A stretch of DNA of 25,399 nucleotides from an uncultured Prevotella sp. (GTDB lineage Bacteria > Bacteroidota > Bacteroidia > Bacteroidales > Bacteroidaceae): positions 1-25,399 of the forward strand of contig UQRP01000036.1 of assembly GCA_900543585.1 (NCBI GenBank), read 5' to 3'. Below the pieces are notes generated by a model, which was not told where the DNA came from, searched no databases, and saw only the letters and a list, made by a program, of their open reading frames with translations. The translations under genes were made by a program, and so were the position numbers. Positions 1 to 8,345 of the stretch are shown piece after piece; position 1 is the stretch's first letter, and every line of letters begins with the position of its first letter.

Positions 1-873
1 TTCCGCAACGACCTCTCGTCGAGGATGGGTGTGGTGAGGGTTCACTTCCCTGACATCAACAGCTATATCTTCTCCAGCATCCGCTTCATGATTCCGAGCG
101 TGTTCTTCACGCTGATTCTGATGGTGACGTTCATCTTCACCCTTGTGGTGGTGTTCCGCCAGAAGCGCTATACGGAGATAAAGAACGACTTCATCAATAA
201 CATGACCCACGAACTGAAGACACCTATCGCCAGCATCTCCCTTGCAGCACAGATGCTCAACGACGACAGCGTGCCTAAGAGTGACAAGATGATGAAGCAT
301 CTTGTGGGTGTCGTCTCCGATGAGACCAAGCGCCTGCGCTTCCTTGTGGAGAAAGTCTTGCAGATGTCGATGTTCGACCGGAAGAAGTCTTCTTTCAAGC
401 GCAAGGAGCTCGACCTCAACGAGATGGTGGAGACCATTGCCAACAGCTTCTCACTGCGCGTGGAGCATACCGGAGGAAAGATAAACGTAGACATAGAGGC
501 CGTAGACTCCACGATTTATGTCGATGAAGTCAACTTCCAGAATGTCATCTTCAATCTTTTGGACAATGCCGTGAAATACCGTCAGCCGGACAAGCCCCTC
601 GACGTCTACCTTAAGACGTGGAACGACGACAAATGGCTCTACCTCTCAGTGCGTGACACCGGTAAGGGTATCAAGAAAGAGAGCTTGAAGAAGATCTTCG
701 AGAAGTTCTACCGTGTCGGCACAGGCAATGTCCACGACGTCAAGGGCTTTGGCTTAGGCCTGGCCTATGTCAAGAAGGTCGTCGACCTTCACGGAGGCAA
801 GATTACTGTTGACAGCGAATATGGCAAGGGTTCTACCTTCACCATCAAGCTGCCGGTTATCAAAGACGAATAA
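1..873 (+). CDS. rprX: RprX-like sensor histidine kinase, 3' part (5' end outside window)
   Basis: The reading frame is open from base 1, so this is the C-terminal 290 residues of a longer kinase; the internal ATG at 25 is not a real start. In visible residues, a membrane helix lies at about 30-52, followed by the dimerisation/phosphoacceptor box with His70 in THELKTP, an N-box (NLLDNAVKY), G1 (DTGKGIKK), F-box (FEKFYR) and G2 (GFGLGLAYVKK). This is the usual HisKA-HATPase_c order. It would autophosphorylate on His70 and pass the phosphate to the response regulator that starts 19 bases downstream. Sequence style and pairing match the Bacteroides RprX/RprY system. The sensor domain is not visible, so the signal cannot be guessed. 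Symbol assigned from family resemblance only. Confidence 0.9.
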   Translation, partial: FRNDLSSRMGVVRVHFPDINSYIFSSIRFMIPSVFFTLILMVTFIFTLVVVFRQKRYTEIKNDFINNMTHELKTPIASISLAAQMLNDDSVPKSDKMMKHLVGVVSDETKRLRFLVEKVLQMSMFDRKKSSFKRKELDLNEMVETIANSFSLRVEHTGGKINVDIEAVDSTIYVDEVNFQNVIFNLLDNAVKYRQPDKPLDVYLKTWNDDKWLYLSVRDTGKGIKKESLKKIFEKFYRVGTGNVHDVKGFGLGLAYVKKVVDLHGGKITVDSEYGKGSTFTIKLPVIKDE

Positions 874-892
874 ACAATTAATATATATAACT

Positions 893-1591
893 ATGGAAGA
901 AAAGACAAAGATTCTGCTTTGCGAGGACGACGAGAACCTCGGAACACTGCTGTGTGAATACCTCATCGCCAAGGGCTTCGACGCTGTCCTCTGCCCCGAC
1001 GGAGAAGTCGGCTACAGAGAATTCCAGAAAGATAAGTTCGACATCTGTATTCTCGATGTCATGATGCCGAAGAAAGACGGCTTCACGCTGGCCAGTGAGA
1101 TTCGCCAGATCAACTCTCAGGTGCCTATTGTCTTCCTCACTGCCCGTGTGCAGAAAGAGGATGTCTTAGAGGGCTTCGACAAGGGCGCCGACGATTACAT
1201 CACCAAGCCGTTCTCTATGGAGGAGCTGGTGAAGCGCGTAGAGGCTATCCTGCGCCGTGTCCGTGGCAAGCGCAACCGTGAGAGCACGAAATATAAGATT
1301 GGACGCTACACCTTCGACACGCAGAAGCAGCTCCTCACCATCGGTGACAAGCAGACGAAGCTCACGACGAAGGAGAACGAGCTCCTCTCTCTGCTCTGCT
1401 CGCACGCCAATGAGATTCTCAAGCGTAACGATGCCCTGCGCACCATCTGGATTGACGACAACTACTTCAACGCCCGCTCTATGGACGTCTACATCACCAA
1501 GCTGCGTAAGCACCTCAAGGATGACGACCAGGTAGAGATTATCAACATCCACGGTCAGGGCTATAAGCTCATCATTCCGGAGGATGAGTAA
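893..1591 (+). CDS. rprY: OmpR-family response regulator, RprY-like
   Basis: A 232-residue OmpR/PhoB-type regulator. The receiver domain (about 5-120) shows the acidic pair Asp12/Asp13, the phosphoacceptor Asp55 in ILDVMMPKKDG, Thr83 and Lys105 (ITKPF). The C-terminal winged helix (about 135-230) ends with the typical SMDVYITKLRKHL and INIHGQGYKL segments. The open frame extends upstream inside rprX, but the ATG at 893, 19 bases after the kinase stop, gives the normal family length and N-terminus. It forms an operon with the kinase, and a strong hairpin terminator follows. No other target can be inferred from the sequence; the large glycan-synthase gene comes next but has its own promoter-like region. 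Confidence 0.93.
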   Translation: MEEKTKILLCEDDENLGTLLCEYLIAKGFDAVLCPDGEVGYREFQKDKFDICILDVMMPKKDGFTLASEIRQINSQVPIVFLTARVQKEDVLEGFDKGADDYITKPFSMEELVKRVEAILRRVRGKRNRESTKYKIGRYTFDTQKQLLTIGDKQTKLTTKENELLSLLCSHANEILKRNDALRTIWIDDNYFNARSMDVYITKLRKHLKDDDQVEIINIHGQGYKLIIPEDE

Positions 1592-1611
1592 AAGTTTTTA
1601 GACGACACACC

Positions 1612-1650
1612 AAGAGGGCAGGAGACTTTCTCCTGCCCTCTTTGCGTATT
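1612..1650 (+). terminator. Rho-independent terminator after the rprXY operon
   Basis: A perfect 14-bp inverted repeat (1612-1625 with 1629-1642) with a 3-base loop, followed by a short interrupted T-rich tail. It sits 20 bases after the response-regulator stop and should end the operon. Confidence 0.85.
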
Positions 1651-1916
1651 TGCCATCACCGTGTGTCCAGAATATCCGTGGGCGAAGTCTAAGAGCTTGT
1701 CCAGGTCGAAGCCGTCACAACCTATTCCGGCACCCTCTCTCGCAGCGTCGAAAGCATTGCATTCCATTGTCAGAATGTTTACGATATTGATACGACATTA
1801 GAAATGTTTAATCTGTCGTTAATCTTTTTTGCATTGTGTCTTTCCGCGGACATTTCATTATACCGTACCTTTGCAGCCGAAAAAAAATTGTATTCAGCTG
1901 TTAAAGCAAGGTTTTA
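1651..1916. promoter_or_regulatory. Upstream region of the glycan-synthase gene, with -7 box
   Basis: The 1592-1916 gap contains the terminator and then about 270 bases without a convincing gene. A Bacteroidota -7 match TACCTTTG lies at 1866-1873, with only a weak -33 candidate (TTTC at 1841-1844). This gives a leader of roughly 35-40 bases before the ATG at 1917. The stretch 1660-1770 has coding-like base composition on the minus strand but no recognisable protein; it may be a decayed remnant. Confidence 0.5.
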
Positions 1917-4900
1917 ATGGAAAGACAGGTTTTTCAGACCGACTCGCGCCGCAGGTGGAGCCGGTTTAAGTGGTCGATACGTTTTATTGCTACGATAATA
2001 GCATTGTTGCTCATTGTCTTTGTCACCATGTTTGCCATGGAAGGCAGTCCCAATATGCCCTTCCGCCATGACTATCGCAGTGCCATGACGGCTTCCAAGC
2101 CATTCATGAAAGATAACAAGGCCGCCACGACCTATCGTGCTACCCGTGACCGCTTCTTAGAGCGCCGGATGCACAATAGTTATATGGAGGACTACCGCCA
2201 TGACCGCCGTTTTGTCGGTCATGGTGACAAGCTCACGCAGAAGTTCATCAATGAGTGGAGCGACCCGCGCATCGGGGTGCGTGCCGCCTGGTATGTCAAC
2301 TGGGATGCCCGCTCACTGCGGTCGCTCAAGCATGGCATGAAGCAGTTGAACATGGTTCTCCCGGAGTGGTTCTTCATCAATCCCAAGACTTGTAAGTTGG
2401 AGGCCCGTGTCGACAAGAAAGCGTTGCGTGAGATGCGCAAGGCCGGTGTACCCATCATCCCCATGCTGACCAACAACTATGGCGGCGACTTCTCGCCAAA
2501 GGCCATCGGGCGCATCATGCGTGACGAGACCATGCGTCGGGAGTTCATCAACAGTCTGTTGCAGACCTACCATCGCTACCATTTTGCGGGTATCAATATC
2601 GACTTGGAGGAGTTGGACATCAACGACAATGCCTTGCTCACCAATTTCGTCGCCGACCTCTATCGTCTTTTCCATGACAACAATATGTATGTCACGCAGG
2701 ACATAGCGCCGTTCAACGACGACTACGATGTACAGCAGTTGGCGCGTTACAACGACTATCTCTTCCTTATGGCCTATGACGAACATAACTCTTCGAGCCA
2801 GCCTGGTGACATTGCCTCCCAACATTGGGTGGAGCGTGCTACGGATTGGGCAGCGAAGAATATCCCCAATGACAAGCTTGTCTTGGGACTTGCCGCTTAC
2901 GGCTACGACTGGCCTCAGGGTGACGAGGGACAGACGGTGTCCTACGACCAGACCATCGCCTCGGCGTTGGACGCAGGGGCAAAGATACAATTTGATGACG
3001 ACTCCTACAACCTCTCTTTCTCCTATGTGGATGATGACAATCAGTTGCATCATGTGTTCTTTGACGATGCTGCCACATTATTCAATCTTATGCGCTTCGG
3101 TGTCACCTATCATCTTGCCGGCTTTGGCCTTTGGCGTTTGGGCACTGAGGACCACCGACTTTGGAATTTCTATGGCAAGGACCTGGCTTGGGAGCAGGTA
3201 AAGCGTTGGAATATGAACAAGGTCATGCACTTGAGCGGATACGACGATGTCAATTTTGTCGGATCGGGTGAGGTCTTAGATGTGGAGTCTGAGCCGAAAG
3301 AGGGTAAGGTGAGGCTGGCTATGGATGCTGACGACCAGCTTATCGCAGAGGAAAACTACCTCCGGCTCCCCTCGACCTATACTATTTCCAAGCTTGGACA
3401 TTGTGGTTCGAAGGAACTGTTACTGACCTTCGATGACGGTCCCGATGCCCGGTGGACACCGCATGTGCTGCGGACGCTGAAGAAATATCATGTGCCAGGT
3501 GCCTTCTTCATGGTGGGCTTGCAGATGGAGAAGAATCTGCCTATCGTGAAGAAGGTCTATGATGCCGGTTACACTATTGGCAACCATACCTTCACCCACC
3601 ATAACATGATAGAGAATTCTGAGGGTCGTACCTATGCTGAGCTGAAGCTCACACGTATGCTCATTGAGAGCATCACAGGTCACAGCACCATTCTCTTCCG
3701 GGCACCTTACAATGCTGATGCCGATCCCACCCAGCATGAGGAGATAGAGCCTATGATTCTTGCCAGCCACCGTAACTATCTCTTCGTAGGTGAGGAGGTG
3801 GACCCCAACGACTGGCAGCCCGGTGTCACAGCTGATGAGATATACCATCGCGTCATCGACGGTGTGCACCATGGCGATGGTCATATCATCCTTCTCCACG
3901 ATGCCGGTGGTGTGACGCGCAAGCCTACGTTGGCGGCACTGCCGCGTATCATAGAGACCTTGCAGAAAGAAGGGTATCATTTCATCTCCTTGGAACAGTA
4001 TCTCGGTATGCCGAGAACTCAGCTCATGCCGGCATTACCAAAGGGTGAGACTTACTATGCCATGCAGGCCAACCTGACCTTGGCGGAGATTATCTATCAT
4101 GCCAGCGACTTCCTTACGGCACTCTTCGTCGTCTTCCTCGTACTTGGCTTCCTGCGCTTAGGCTTCATGTATTATCTCATGGTCAAGGAGAAGCGTTTGG
4201 AGCGCCGCCGCAACTATCCCGCTTTGACGAAGGATAATGCTCCGCACGTGTCCATCATCGTACCGGCATATAATGAGGAGGTGAACTGCGTACGCACGGT
4301 AAAGACGCTGCTGCGCGAGGACTACCCGTCGTTTGACATCATCTTCGTCGATGACGGCAGCAAGGACCATACCTTAGAGCGCATCCATCAGGCTTTCGAC
4401 GGCAACAGCCGCGTGCGTATCCTTGGCAAGCCCAATGGCGGAAAGGCTTCGGCGCTGAACTATGGCATTGCCCATACCGATGCTGACTTCGTGGTGTGTA
4501 TCGATGCCGATACGCAGCTACGCCCCGATGCCGTAAGCAAGCTGATGCAGCATTTCCTCCTCGACAAAGAGCACCGTATCGGAGCCGTGGCCGGAAATGT
4601 CAAGGTCGGCAATCAGCGCAATATGCTCACACGGTGGCAGGCTATAGAGTATACCACGAGTCAGAACTTCGACCGTATGGCCTATTCTTATATCAATGCC
4701 ATCACCGTTGTGCCCGGTGCCATTGGCGCCTTCCGCAAGGAGGCTATCGTCAAGGCTGGTGGACTGACTACTGACACCTTGGCCGAGGACTGCGACCTCA
4801 CCATGCGTATCAACGAGGCAGGATATGTCATCGAGAATGAGAACTATGCCGTGGCTATGACAGAAGCGCCGGAGAATGTGCGGCAGTTTGTCAAGCAGCG

Positions 4901-5315
4901 CGTGCGCTGGTGCTTTGGCGTCATGCAGACGTTCTGGAAGCACCGCTCCTCGCTCTTCAATCCCAAGAAGAAAGGTTTTGGCCTGTGGGCTATGCCCAAC
5001 ATGCTCATCTTCCAGTATATCATCCCAACCTTCTCGCCGTTGGCCGATGTGATGATGTTCATTGGTCTCTTCTCCGGCAATGCCTTGCAGATATTTCTCT
5101 ACTATCTGCTCTTTCTGGCTGTCGATGCCAGTGTGAGCATTATGGCCTACATCTTCGAGCATGAGAGCCTGTGGGTGCTGTTGTGGATTATTCCGCAGCG
5201 GTTCTTCTATCGCTGGATCATGTATTATGTGCTCTTCAAGAGTTACCTCAAGGCTATCAAGGGCGAGCTGCAGTCCTGGGGTGTGTTGAAGCGTACGGGG
5301 CACGTGAAGATATAA
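1917..5315 (+). CDS. Trimodular membrane protein: GH18-like domain, NodB polysaccharide deacetylase, GT2 glycosyltransferase
   Basis: A 1132-residue protein. A membrane anchor (about 22-42) is followed by a GH18-like barrel (about 118-415) with the active-site strand GINIDLEE: Asp229 and Glu231 fit the catalytic DxE, while the first two Asp of the DxxDxDxE consensus are Ala and Asn. A carbohydrate-esterase-4/NodB domain (about 499-690) has TFDDGP (Asp506, Asp507) and His557/His561 of NHTFTHH, the usual metal triad. A second helix (about 732-753) precedes a GT2 domain (about 777-1000) with PAYNEE, Asp812/Asp813, DAD 863-865, the EDCD base region (Asp958) and QRVRW 994-998, typical of processive synthases. 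Further helices follow to the end. The topology implies outside GH18 and deacetylase domains and a cytoplasmic transferase. By analogy with PgaB/PgaC it probably makes a partly deacetylated beta-linked amino-sugar polymer; the product is inference. Convergent terminator downstream. Confidence 0.92.
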   Translation: MERQVFQTDSRRRWSRFKWSIRFIATIIALLLIVFVTMFAMEGSPNMPFRHDYRSAMTASKPFMKDNKAATTYRATRDRFLERRMHNSYMEDYRHDRRFVGHGDKLTQKFINEWSDPRIGVRAAWYVNWDARSLRSLKHGMKQLNMVLPEWFFINPKTCKLEARVDKKALREMRKAGVPIIPMLTNNYGGDFSPKAIGRIMRDETMRREFINSLLQTYHRYHFAGINIDLEELDINDNALLTNFVADLYRLFHDNNMYVTQDIAPFNDDYDVQQLARYNDYLFLMAYDEHNSSSQPGDIASQHWVERATDWAAKNIPNDKLVLGLAAYGYDWPQGDEGQTVSYDQTIASALDAGAKIQFDDDSYNLSFSYVDDDNQLHHVFFDDAATLFNLMRFGVTYHLAGFGLWRLGTEDHRLWNFYGKDLAWEQVKRWNMNKVMHLSGYDDVNFVGSGEVLDVESEPKEGKVRLAMDADDQLIAEENYLRLPSTYTISKLGHCGSKELLLTFDDGPDARWTPHVLRTLKKYHVPGAFFMVGLQMEKNLPIVKKVYDAGYTIGNHTFTHHNMIENSEGRTYAELKLTRMLIESITGHSTILFRAPYNADADPTQHEEIEPMILASHRNYLFVGEEVDPNDWQPGVTADEIYHRVIDGVHHGDGHIILLHDAGGVTRKPTLAALPRIIETLQKEGYHFISLEQYLGMPRTQLMPALPKGETYYAMQANLTLAEIIYHASDFLTALFVVFLVLGFLRLGFMYYLMVKEKRLERRRNYPALTKDNAPHVSIIVPAYNEEVNCVRTVKTLLREDYPSFDIIFVDDGSKDHTLERIHQAFDGNSRVRILGKPNGGKASALNYGIAHTDADFVVCIDADTQLRPDAVSKLMQHFLLDKEHRIGAVAGNVKVGNQRNMLTRWQAIEYTTSQNFDRMAYSYINAITVVPGAIGAFRKEAIVKAGGLTTDTLAEDCDLTMRINEAGYVIENENYAVAMTEAPENVRQFVKQRVRWCFGVMQTFWKHRSSLFNPKKKGFGLWAMPNMLIFQYIIPTFSPLADVMMFIGLFSGNALQIFLYYLLFLAVDASVSIMAYIFEHESLWVLLWIIPQRFFYRWIMYYVLFKSYLKAIKGELQSWGVLKRTGHVKI

Positions 5316-5331
5316 AGGGTAACATGAAAAT

Positions 5332-5369
5332 AAAAAAGAGGATAAACTGTGGTGCTTATCCTCTTTTTT
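5332..5369. terminator. Bidirectional terminator between the glycan synthase and doxX
   Basis: A perfect 14-bp inverted repeat (5332-5345 with 5356-5369), 10-base loop, with an A6 run on one side and a T6 run on the other. It therefore works in both directions between two convergent genes. Confidence 0.88.
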
Positions 5370-5392
5370 GATACAATAAATATGTGATCGGC

Positions 5393-5815
5393 TCAGTCCG
5401 TGATATGCCCCTTTGTCACGGCAAATTTGCCGCCGCCAGTGAGACAGAGCACGGCAGCACCAAGGAGATAGAGCATGGGAAGCTCGATGGCCCAGCCGCC
5501 GGTATTGGCGTCAACGGTGAAGAGCACAGGCAGATGGGCCATGAGGATGGCGACAGCCATGTTACCCATCATGACGACAGCGGCCACACGTGTCCAGGCG
5601 CCTATCACAATCAGTATGGAGGCTATCAGCTCTGCGGCAACGGAGAAGTAGGCGATGAAGCCAGGCAGCCCCATGCCGGCTAACATGCCCTCGATGCCGG
5701 AGACGCCATAGAGCACTTTATGAACACCATGGAAGAGCATGAGCCCACCAACGGTGAGACGGAGAAGCAGAAGACCTAAGTCGTTGCTGCGGAGAAAGTC
5801 TTTGTCGAATGTCAT
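5393..5815 (-). CDS. DoxX family membrane protein
   Basis: A 140-residue protein with four hydrophobic segments and the DoxX-family N-terminal pattern LLLRLTVGGLMLFHGVHK, then a Gly-rich loop and AAELIASILIVIGAWTR. DoxX-type proteins are small inner-membrane proteins often found with redox or thiol-stress genes; their biochemical role is poorly defined. Length is normal for the family. It lies 36 bases downstream of the FMN-reductase gene on the same strand, so both are likely transcribed together from the promoter near 6470. The 3' end is covered by the shared terminator. Confidence 0.88.
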   Translation of the reverse strand: MTFDKDFLRSNDLGLLLLRLTVGGLMLFHGVHKVLYGVSGIEGMLAGMGLPGFIAYFSVAAELIASILIVIGAWTRVAAVVMMGNMAVAILMAHLPVLFTVDANTGGWAIELPMLYLLGAAVLCLTGGGKFAVTKGHITD

Positions 5816-5851
5816 AAGTTGATGTTTGATTTGTAAATAAATAATGTCATG

Positions 5852-6397
5852 TTAGAGTTCGCTGATAAGAGCGTCGGCCTCCTGCTGCAGGTGGGCTCTG
5901 TCCTCATCGGTGAGGACAAGCTTATTGCTGGTCCAGCACTCCGGCTGCAGGGCTATACCGGTCTGTACATCGAGGACGTCAGCCTTGATAAAAGCCAACA
6001 GGTCGGTGAGCTTCTTGCGGCACTGTGAGGTGGCAGCCTTGCCACCGGCTCCGCTGAGGGCTACCTTCTTGCCGTTGATGCAGGTCGGTGTGGCATAGTC
6101 ACCGGGCGTGACAGGGCGTGAGAGCCAGTCGAAGAGGTTCTTGACCAGTCCGGGGTAGCTGAAGTTATATTCTGGGGTGAATACCCACAGGGCATCGGCC
6201 TCGCTGACAGCCTTGCGGACGCGTGCCACCTCAGCAAGTTCCGGGACTTCCTCGTCCTGGTTGACGAAAGGCAGTGAGGTGTAGTCGAGGTATGCTATCT
6301 CGGCCTTACCCTGTAACAGGGCCTCGGCCTCTTTAGCTAACTGTCGGTTGAAAGACTCCTTACGGAGAGAACCGACGACGAACAAAATCTTTTTCAT
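5852..6397 (-). CDS. NAD(P)H-dependent FMN reductase family protein (flavodoxin-like fold)
   Basis: A 181-residue single-domain protein of the NADPH-dependent FMN reductase family (chromate/quinone-reductase type). The N-terminal phosphate-binding loop GSLRKESFNRQLA (about 9-21) and the flavin-contacting segment PEYNFSYPGLVKNLFDWL are both intact. Such enzymes bind FMN and reduce quinones, azo compounds or metal ions, often under oxidative or electrophile stress; the natural substrate here is unknown. It is first in a probable two-gene operon with doxX. Its promoter overlaps a strong palindrome, which suggests control by a dimeric, perhaps redox-sensing, regulator that is not encoded nearby. 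Confidence 0.88.
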   Translation of the reverse strand: MKKILFVVGSLRKESFNRQLAKEAEALLQGKAEIAYLDYTSLPFVNQDEEVPELAEVARVRKAVSEADALWVFTPEYNFSYPGLVKNLFDWLSRPVTPGDYATPTCINGKKVALSGAGGKAATSQCRKKLTDLLAFIKADVLDVQTGIALQPECWTSNKLVLTDEDRAHLQQEADALISEL

Positions 6398-6466
6398 AGT
6401 GATAATCTTTGAAGTGAATAATCTCTCTTTGCATCAGAAGGCATGGGGCCTGCTGATTGATGTTTG

Positions 6467-6492
6467 CAAATTTACGAAATGTCTTCGTAAAT
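6467..6492 (-). promoter_or_regulatory. Promoter with overlapping palindromic operator for the FMN reductase-doxX operon
   Basis: On the minus strand TAAATTTG (6474-6467) is an exact TAnnTTTG -7 box. A 9-bp perfect inverted repeat ATTTACGAA-N5-TTCGTAAAT (6470-6492) overlaps its upstream edge and covers the spacer. No TTTG is seen at the usual -33 distance. The position favours repression by a dimeric winged-helix protein (MarR/HxlR-like half-sites), which is inference. Confidence 0.6.
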
Positions 6493-6535
6493 CTATGCTA
6501 TTTCCTATAAAGAGTTTGTAAAAATTGCATTTTGA

Positions 6536-7351
6536 CTACTTTCTTCCCGCTCCCTGTCCTATAACTCTCCTGTACCAGGACTCTTCTTCCGCGTCTGTAA
6601 CAGCCTGATATTCTTTTAATATCCTGTCGATGCGGTCCACGTCGGCTGGAATGGGCTGTTTGGCCTTTGTTCTGGCCGCTAAGCTCTTCCTTATCTCATA
6701 GGCAGCGCGCGTGGGGTTGGAGAGCAGTAACAGCTCGGCTAAGCGGTGGCGGTAGCCGGCGCGGAAGATTTCGCGTGGGGTATTGAGGATAGCCAGGCAC
6801 AGCAGCCGTGTCTTCTCCGTCTCGTCATTGGTGAGGGCGGCCAACTCGCCGTAGAGATAGCCATCGTGGTAGCGTTCTAAGAGACGGCGGTAGATGTTGA
6901 TAGCCTGAGTCTTCAGCTTCACCCTGACATAGAGTTGTGCTAAATGCCGCAGGTTGTCCTTGTTGCTCGGGTTGATTTGCAGAGCTTTGCGGAAGAAAGG
7001 CATTACGGCTTTGATATACCTGTCGTTTCTGTTGGCAAGGTTGCCCATGAGCCGGTTGGTGATGCGCTGCCCCAAAGAGGGTATGATACGGCCTTCCCGA
7101 CGCTCGCCCTCCCAGTCGCTGTCGGCTAACCGCATGGCGTAGGGCACGAAATAAGCAAGGTTGAAAGCAGGGATGACCTTGTCTAAGGCTAAGGCATCAT
7201 GAAGGATGGCCTTGTTGGCGGCAAGGTCGTTGTCGGTGATGAGAGGGTAGATTTGCGTCATGCGGTACAGGCACCGCCGCGCTGTCAGCGTGTCCTTGAG
7301 GCGCAGGGCATCCTTGAAAGCATCGTTGAGGTTCCAGAATTCCTTTTCCAT
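6536..7351 (-). CDS. Tetratricopeptide-repeat-like protein, function unknown
   Basis: A 271-residue soluble protein with no signal peptide. The middle (about 115-190) carries TPR-like helical pairs, for example MPFFRKALQINPSNKDNLRHLAQLYVR and AINIYRRLLERYHDG, and the rest is helix-rich. I do not recognise a specific family. The open frame extends 19 codons upstream, but that extension runs through a TACTTTTG promoter box at 7366-7373; the ATG at 7351 (MEKEFWNLN), preceded by AAAAGGG, is the better start. It lies downstream of the radical SAM gene on the same strand with its own promoter-like box between them. Probably a scaffold or adaptor; no partner is evident. Confidence 0.75.
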   Translation of the reverse strand: MEKEFWNLNDAFKDALRLKDTLTARRCLYRMTQIYPLITDNDLAANKAILHDALALDKVIPAFNLAYFVPYAMRLADSDWEGERREGRIIPSLGQRITNRLMGNLANRNDRYIKAVMPFFRKALQINPSNKDNLRHLAQLYVRVKLKTQAINIYRRLLERYHDGYLYGELAALTNDETEKTRLLCLAILNTPREIFRAGYRHRLAELLLLSNPTRAAYEIRKSLAARTKAKQPIPADVDRIDRILKEYQAVTDAEEESWYRRVIGQGAGRK

Positions 7352-7365
7352 AATATCCCTTTTTG

Positions 7366-7373
7366 CAAAAGTA
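7366..7373 (-). promoter_or_regulatory. -7 promoter box for the TPR gene
   Basis: TACTTTTG on the minus strand, 14 bases upstream of the ATG at 7351. It matches TAnnTTTG exactly and predicts a very short leader. It decides against the longer start at 7408. Confidence 0.5.
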
Positions 7374-7414
7374 AGGAAAAAAAAGGAAACAGACTCGCCT
7401 CTTGACAAATATTT

Positions 7415-8182
7415 TTAGTACGATGCCGTGCAAGGTATTCCAGCCGCCTCTACCATGGCCTTGATGCGGTCGAGCTCAGCGTGGGAAGCCTTGAGGAGGT
7501 TCTTGTCGGGTGTCTCGCGGTCGATGGTGTAGACCATGACTTCGGCGGGCTTGATGTCCTTGACGGCCTGGAGCCAGGGCAGGACATATTCGTCGCCGGT
7601 GTTGTCGGTGCCGTCGCCCTTCATAAACATCGTCTGGATGATGACATGACCATGGAACCATTTCAGATTCTCTATGACCTGCTTGACATCGTAGGTGGGC
7701 TGTGTGGGGCGGTCTACGCGGCGGATATAGTCGGCGTTGACAGTGTCGAGCTTGAGGATGTTGTTGTCAACTTTCAGCAGAGCCTGGCGCACCTTCTCAC
7801 GTCCGGCAAAGGTGGAGTTGCTCAGCACGCTGATTTTCGCATCGGGGCACCATTTGTCGCGCAGACGGATGGTGTCGTCGATAATCTCGGCAAAATGGGG
7901 GTTGCCCGTGGGCTCGCCATTACCGGCAAAGGTCAGCACGTCGGGGTGCTCACCGTCGTTGTGCATCTTGATGAGCTGGCGCTCCAAAGCCTCGGCTACC
8001 GTCTCACGAGTAGGGTAGGGGGTGTGGGTGCGGTGGTCGGCATTGAAACCGCATTCGCAATAGAGGCAGTCGAAAGTGCATATCTTACCGTCTGCCGGCA
8101 TCAGGTTGATGCCCAGACTCAGGCCCAGCCGACGGCTGTGGACGGGACCGTAGATGGGAGAGGGATAGATGACAGTGCTCAT
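7415..8182 (-). CDS. Radical SAM protein (COG0731-like)
   Basis: A 255-residue radical SAM protein. The N-terminus YGPVHSRRLGLSLGINLMP is typical of the COG0731-like group and is followed by the cluster-binding motif Cys35-x3-Cys39-x2-Cys42 (CTFDCLYC), then an SAM-binding TFAGNGEPT segment. These residues would hold a [4Fe-4S] cluster and cleave S-adenosylmethionine to a 5'-deoxyadenosyl radical. The substrate is unknown; proteins of this kind are widespread in Bacteroidota and are sometimes compared with tRNA wyosine enzymes, without firm support here. Length looks complete. A -7 box lies 21 bases upstream. Confidence 0.88.
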   Translation of the reverse strand: MSTVIYPSPIYGPVHSRRLGLSLGINLMPADGKICTFDCLYCECGFNADHRTHTPYPTRETVAEALERQLIKMHNDGEHPDVLTFAGNGEPTGNPHFAEIIDDTIRLRDKWCPDAKISVLSNSTFAGREKVRQALLKVDNNILKLDTVNADYIRRVDRPTQPTYDVKQVIENLKWFHGHVIIQTMFMKGDGTDNTGDEYVLPWLQAVKDIKPAEVMVYTIDRETPDKNLLKASHAELDRIKAMVEAAGIPCTASY

Positions 8183-8202
8183 AATGTTTGCTTTTTGCTA
8201 TG

Positions 8203-8210
8203 CAAAAGTA
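8203..8210 (-). promoter_or_regulatory. -7 promoter box for the radical SAM gene
   Basis: TACTTTTG on the minus strand, followed by a short A-rich leader to the ATG at 8182. A TTTG lies at 8238-8235 but the 24-base spacing is longer than usual, so only the -7 box is well supported. Confidence 0.5.
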
Positions 8211-8304
8211 ATGCCTGAGAAGTCCTTTGTTACTCAAAGCCTTTTATTTTTTCATCTTTACAGTTAAGGCTTGTTAATCGTGCTTCCTTTCATGATTGTT
8301 TTTG

Positions 8305-8312
8305 TACTTTTG
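8305..8312 (+). promoter_or_regulatory. -7 promoter box for the ftsX-folK operon
   Basis: TACTTTTG matches TAnnTTTG and lies 33 bases before the ATG at 8346. Because it is inside the longer open frame that begins with TTG at 8271, it supports the shorter ftsX start. Confidence 0.5.
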
Positions 8313-8345
8313 CAACAAATTTGCGTTATTATTGCCAAATCAGTA

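Noticed and set aside
1561..1767. 68-residue minus-strand frame overlapping the rprY end and terminator
   Set aside because: It runs through a perfect terminator hairpin and into rprY. The part before the hairpin looks slightly coding-like, but I cannot assign it; at most a remnant.
2313..3053. 246-residue antisense open frame in the GH18 region
   Set aside because: Shadow of the trimodular gene; no recognisable protein features.
4518..5303. 261-residue antisense open frame in the GT2 region
   Set aside because: Shadow frame; the plus strand shows all GT2 motifs.
7481..8218. 245-residue plus-strand frame over the radical SAM gene
   Set aside because: The minus strand has the radical SAM cysteine motif and family N-terminus; this is its shadow.
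8271..8345. Extended ftsX start from TTG at 8271
   Set aside because: A TACTTTTG promoter box lies inside the extension, and the extra hydrophobic residues are not typical for FtsX.
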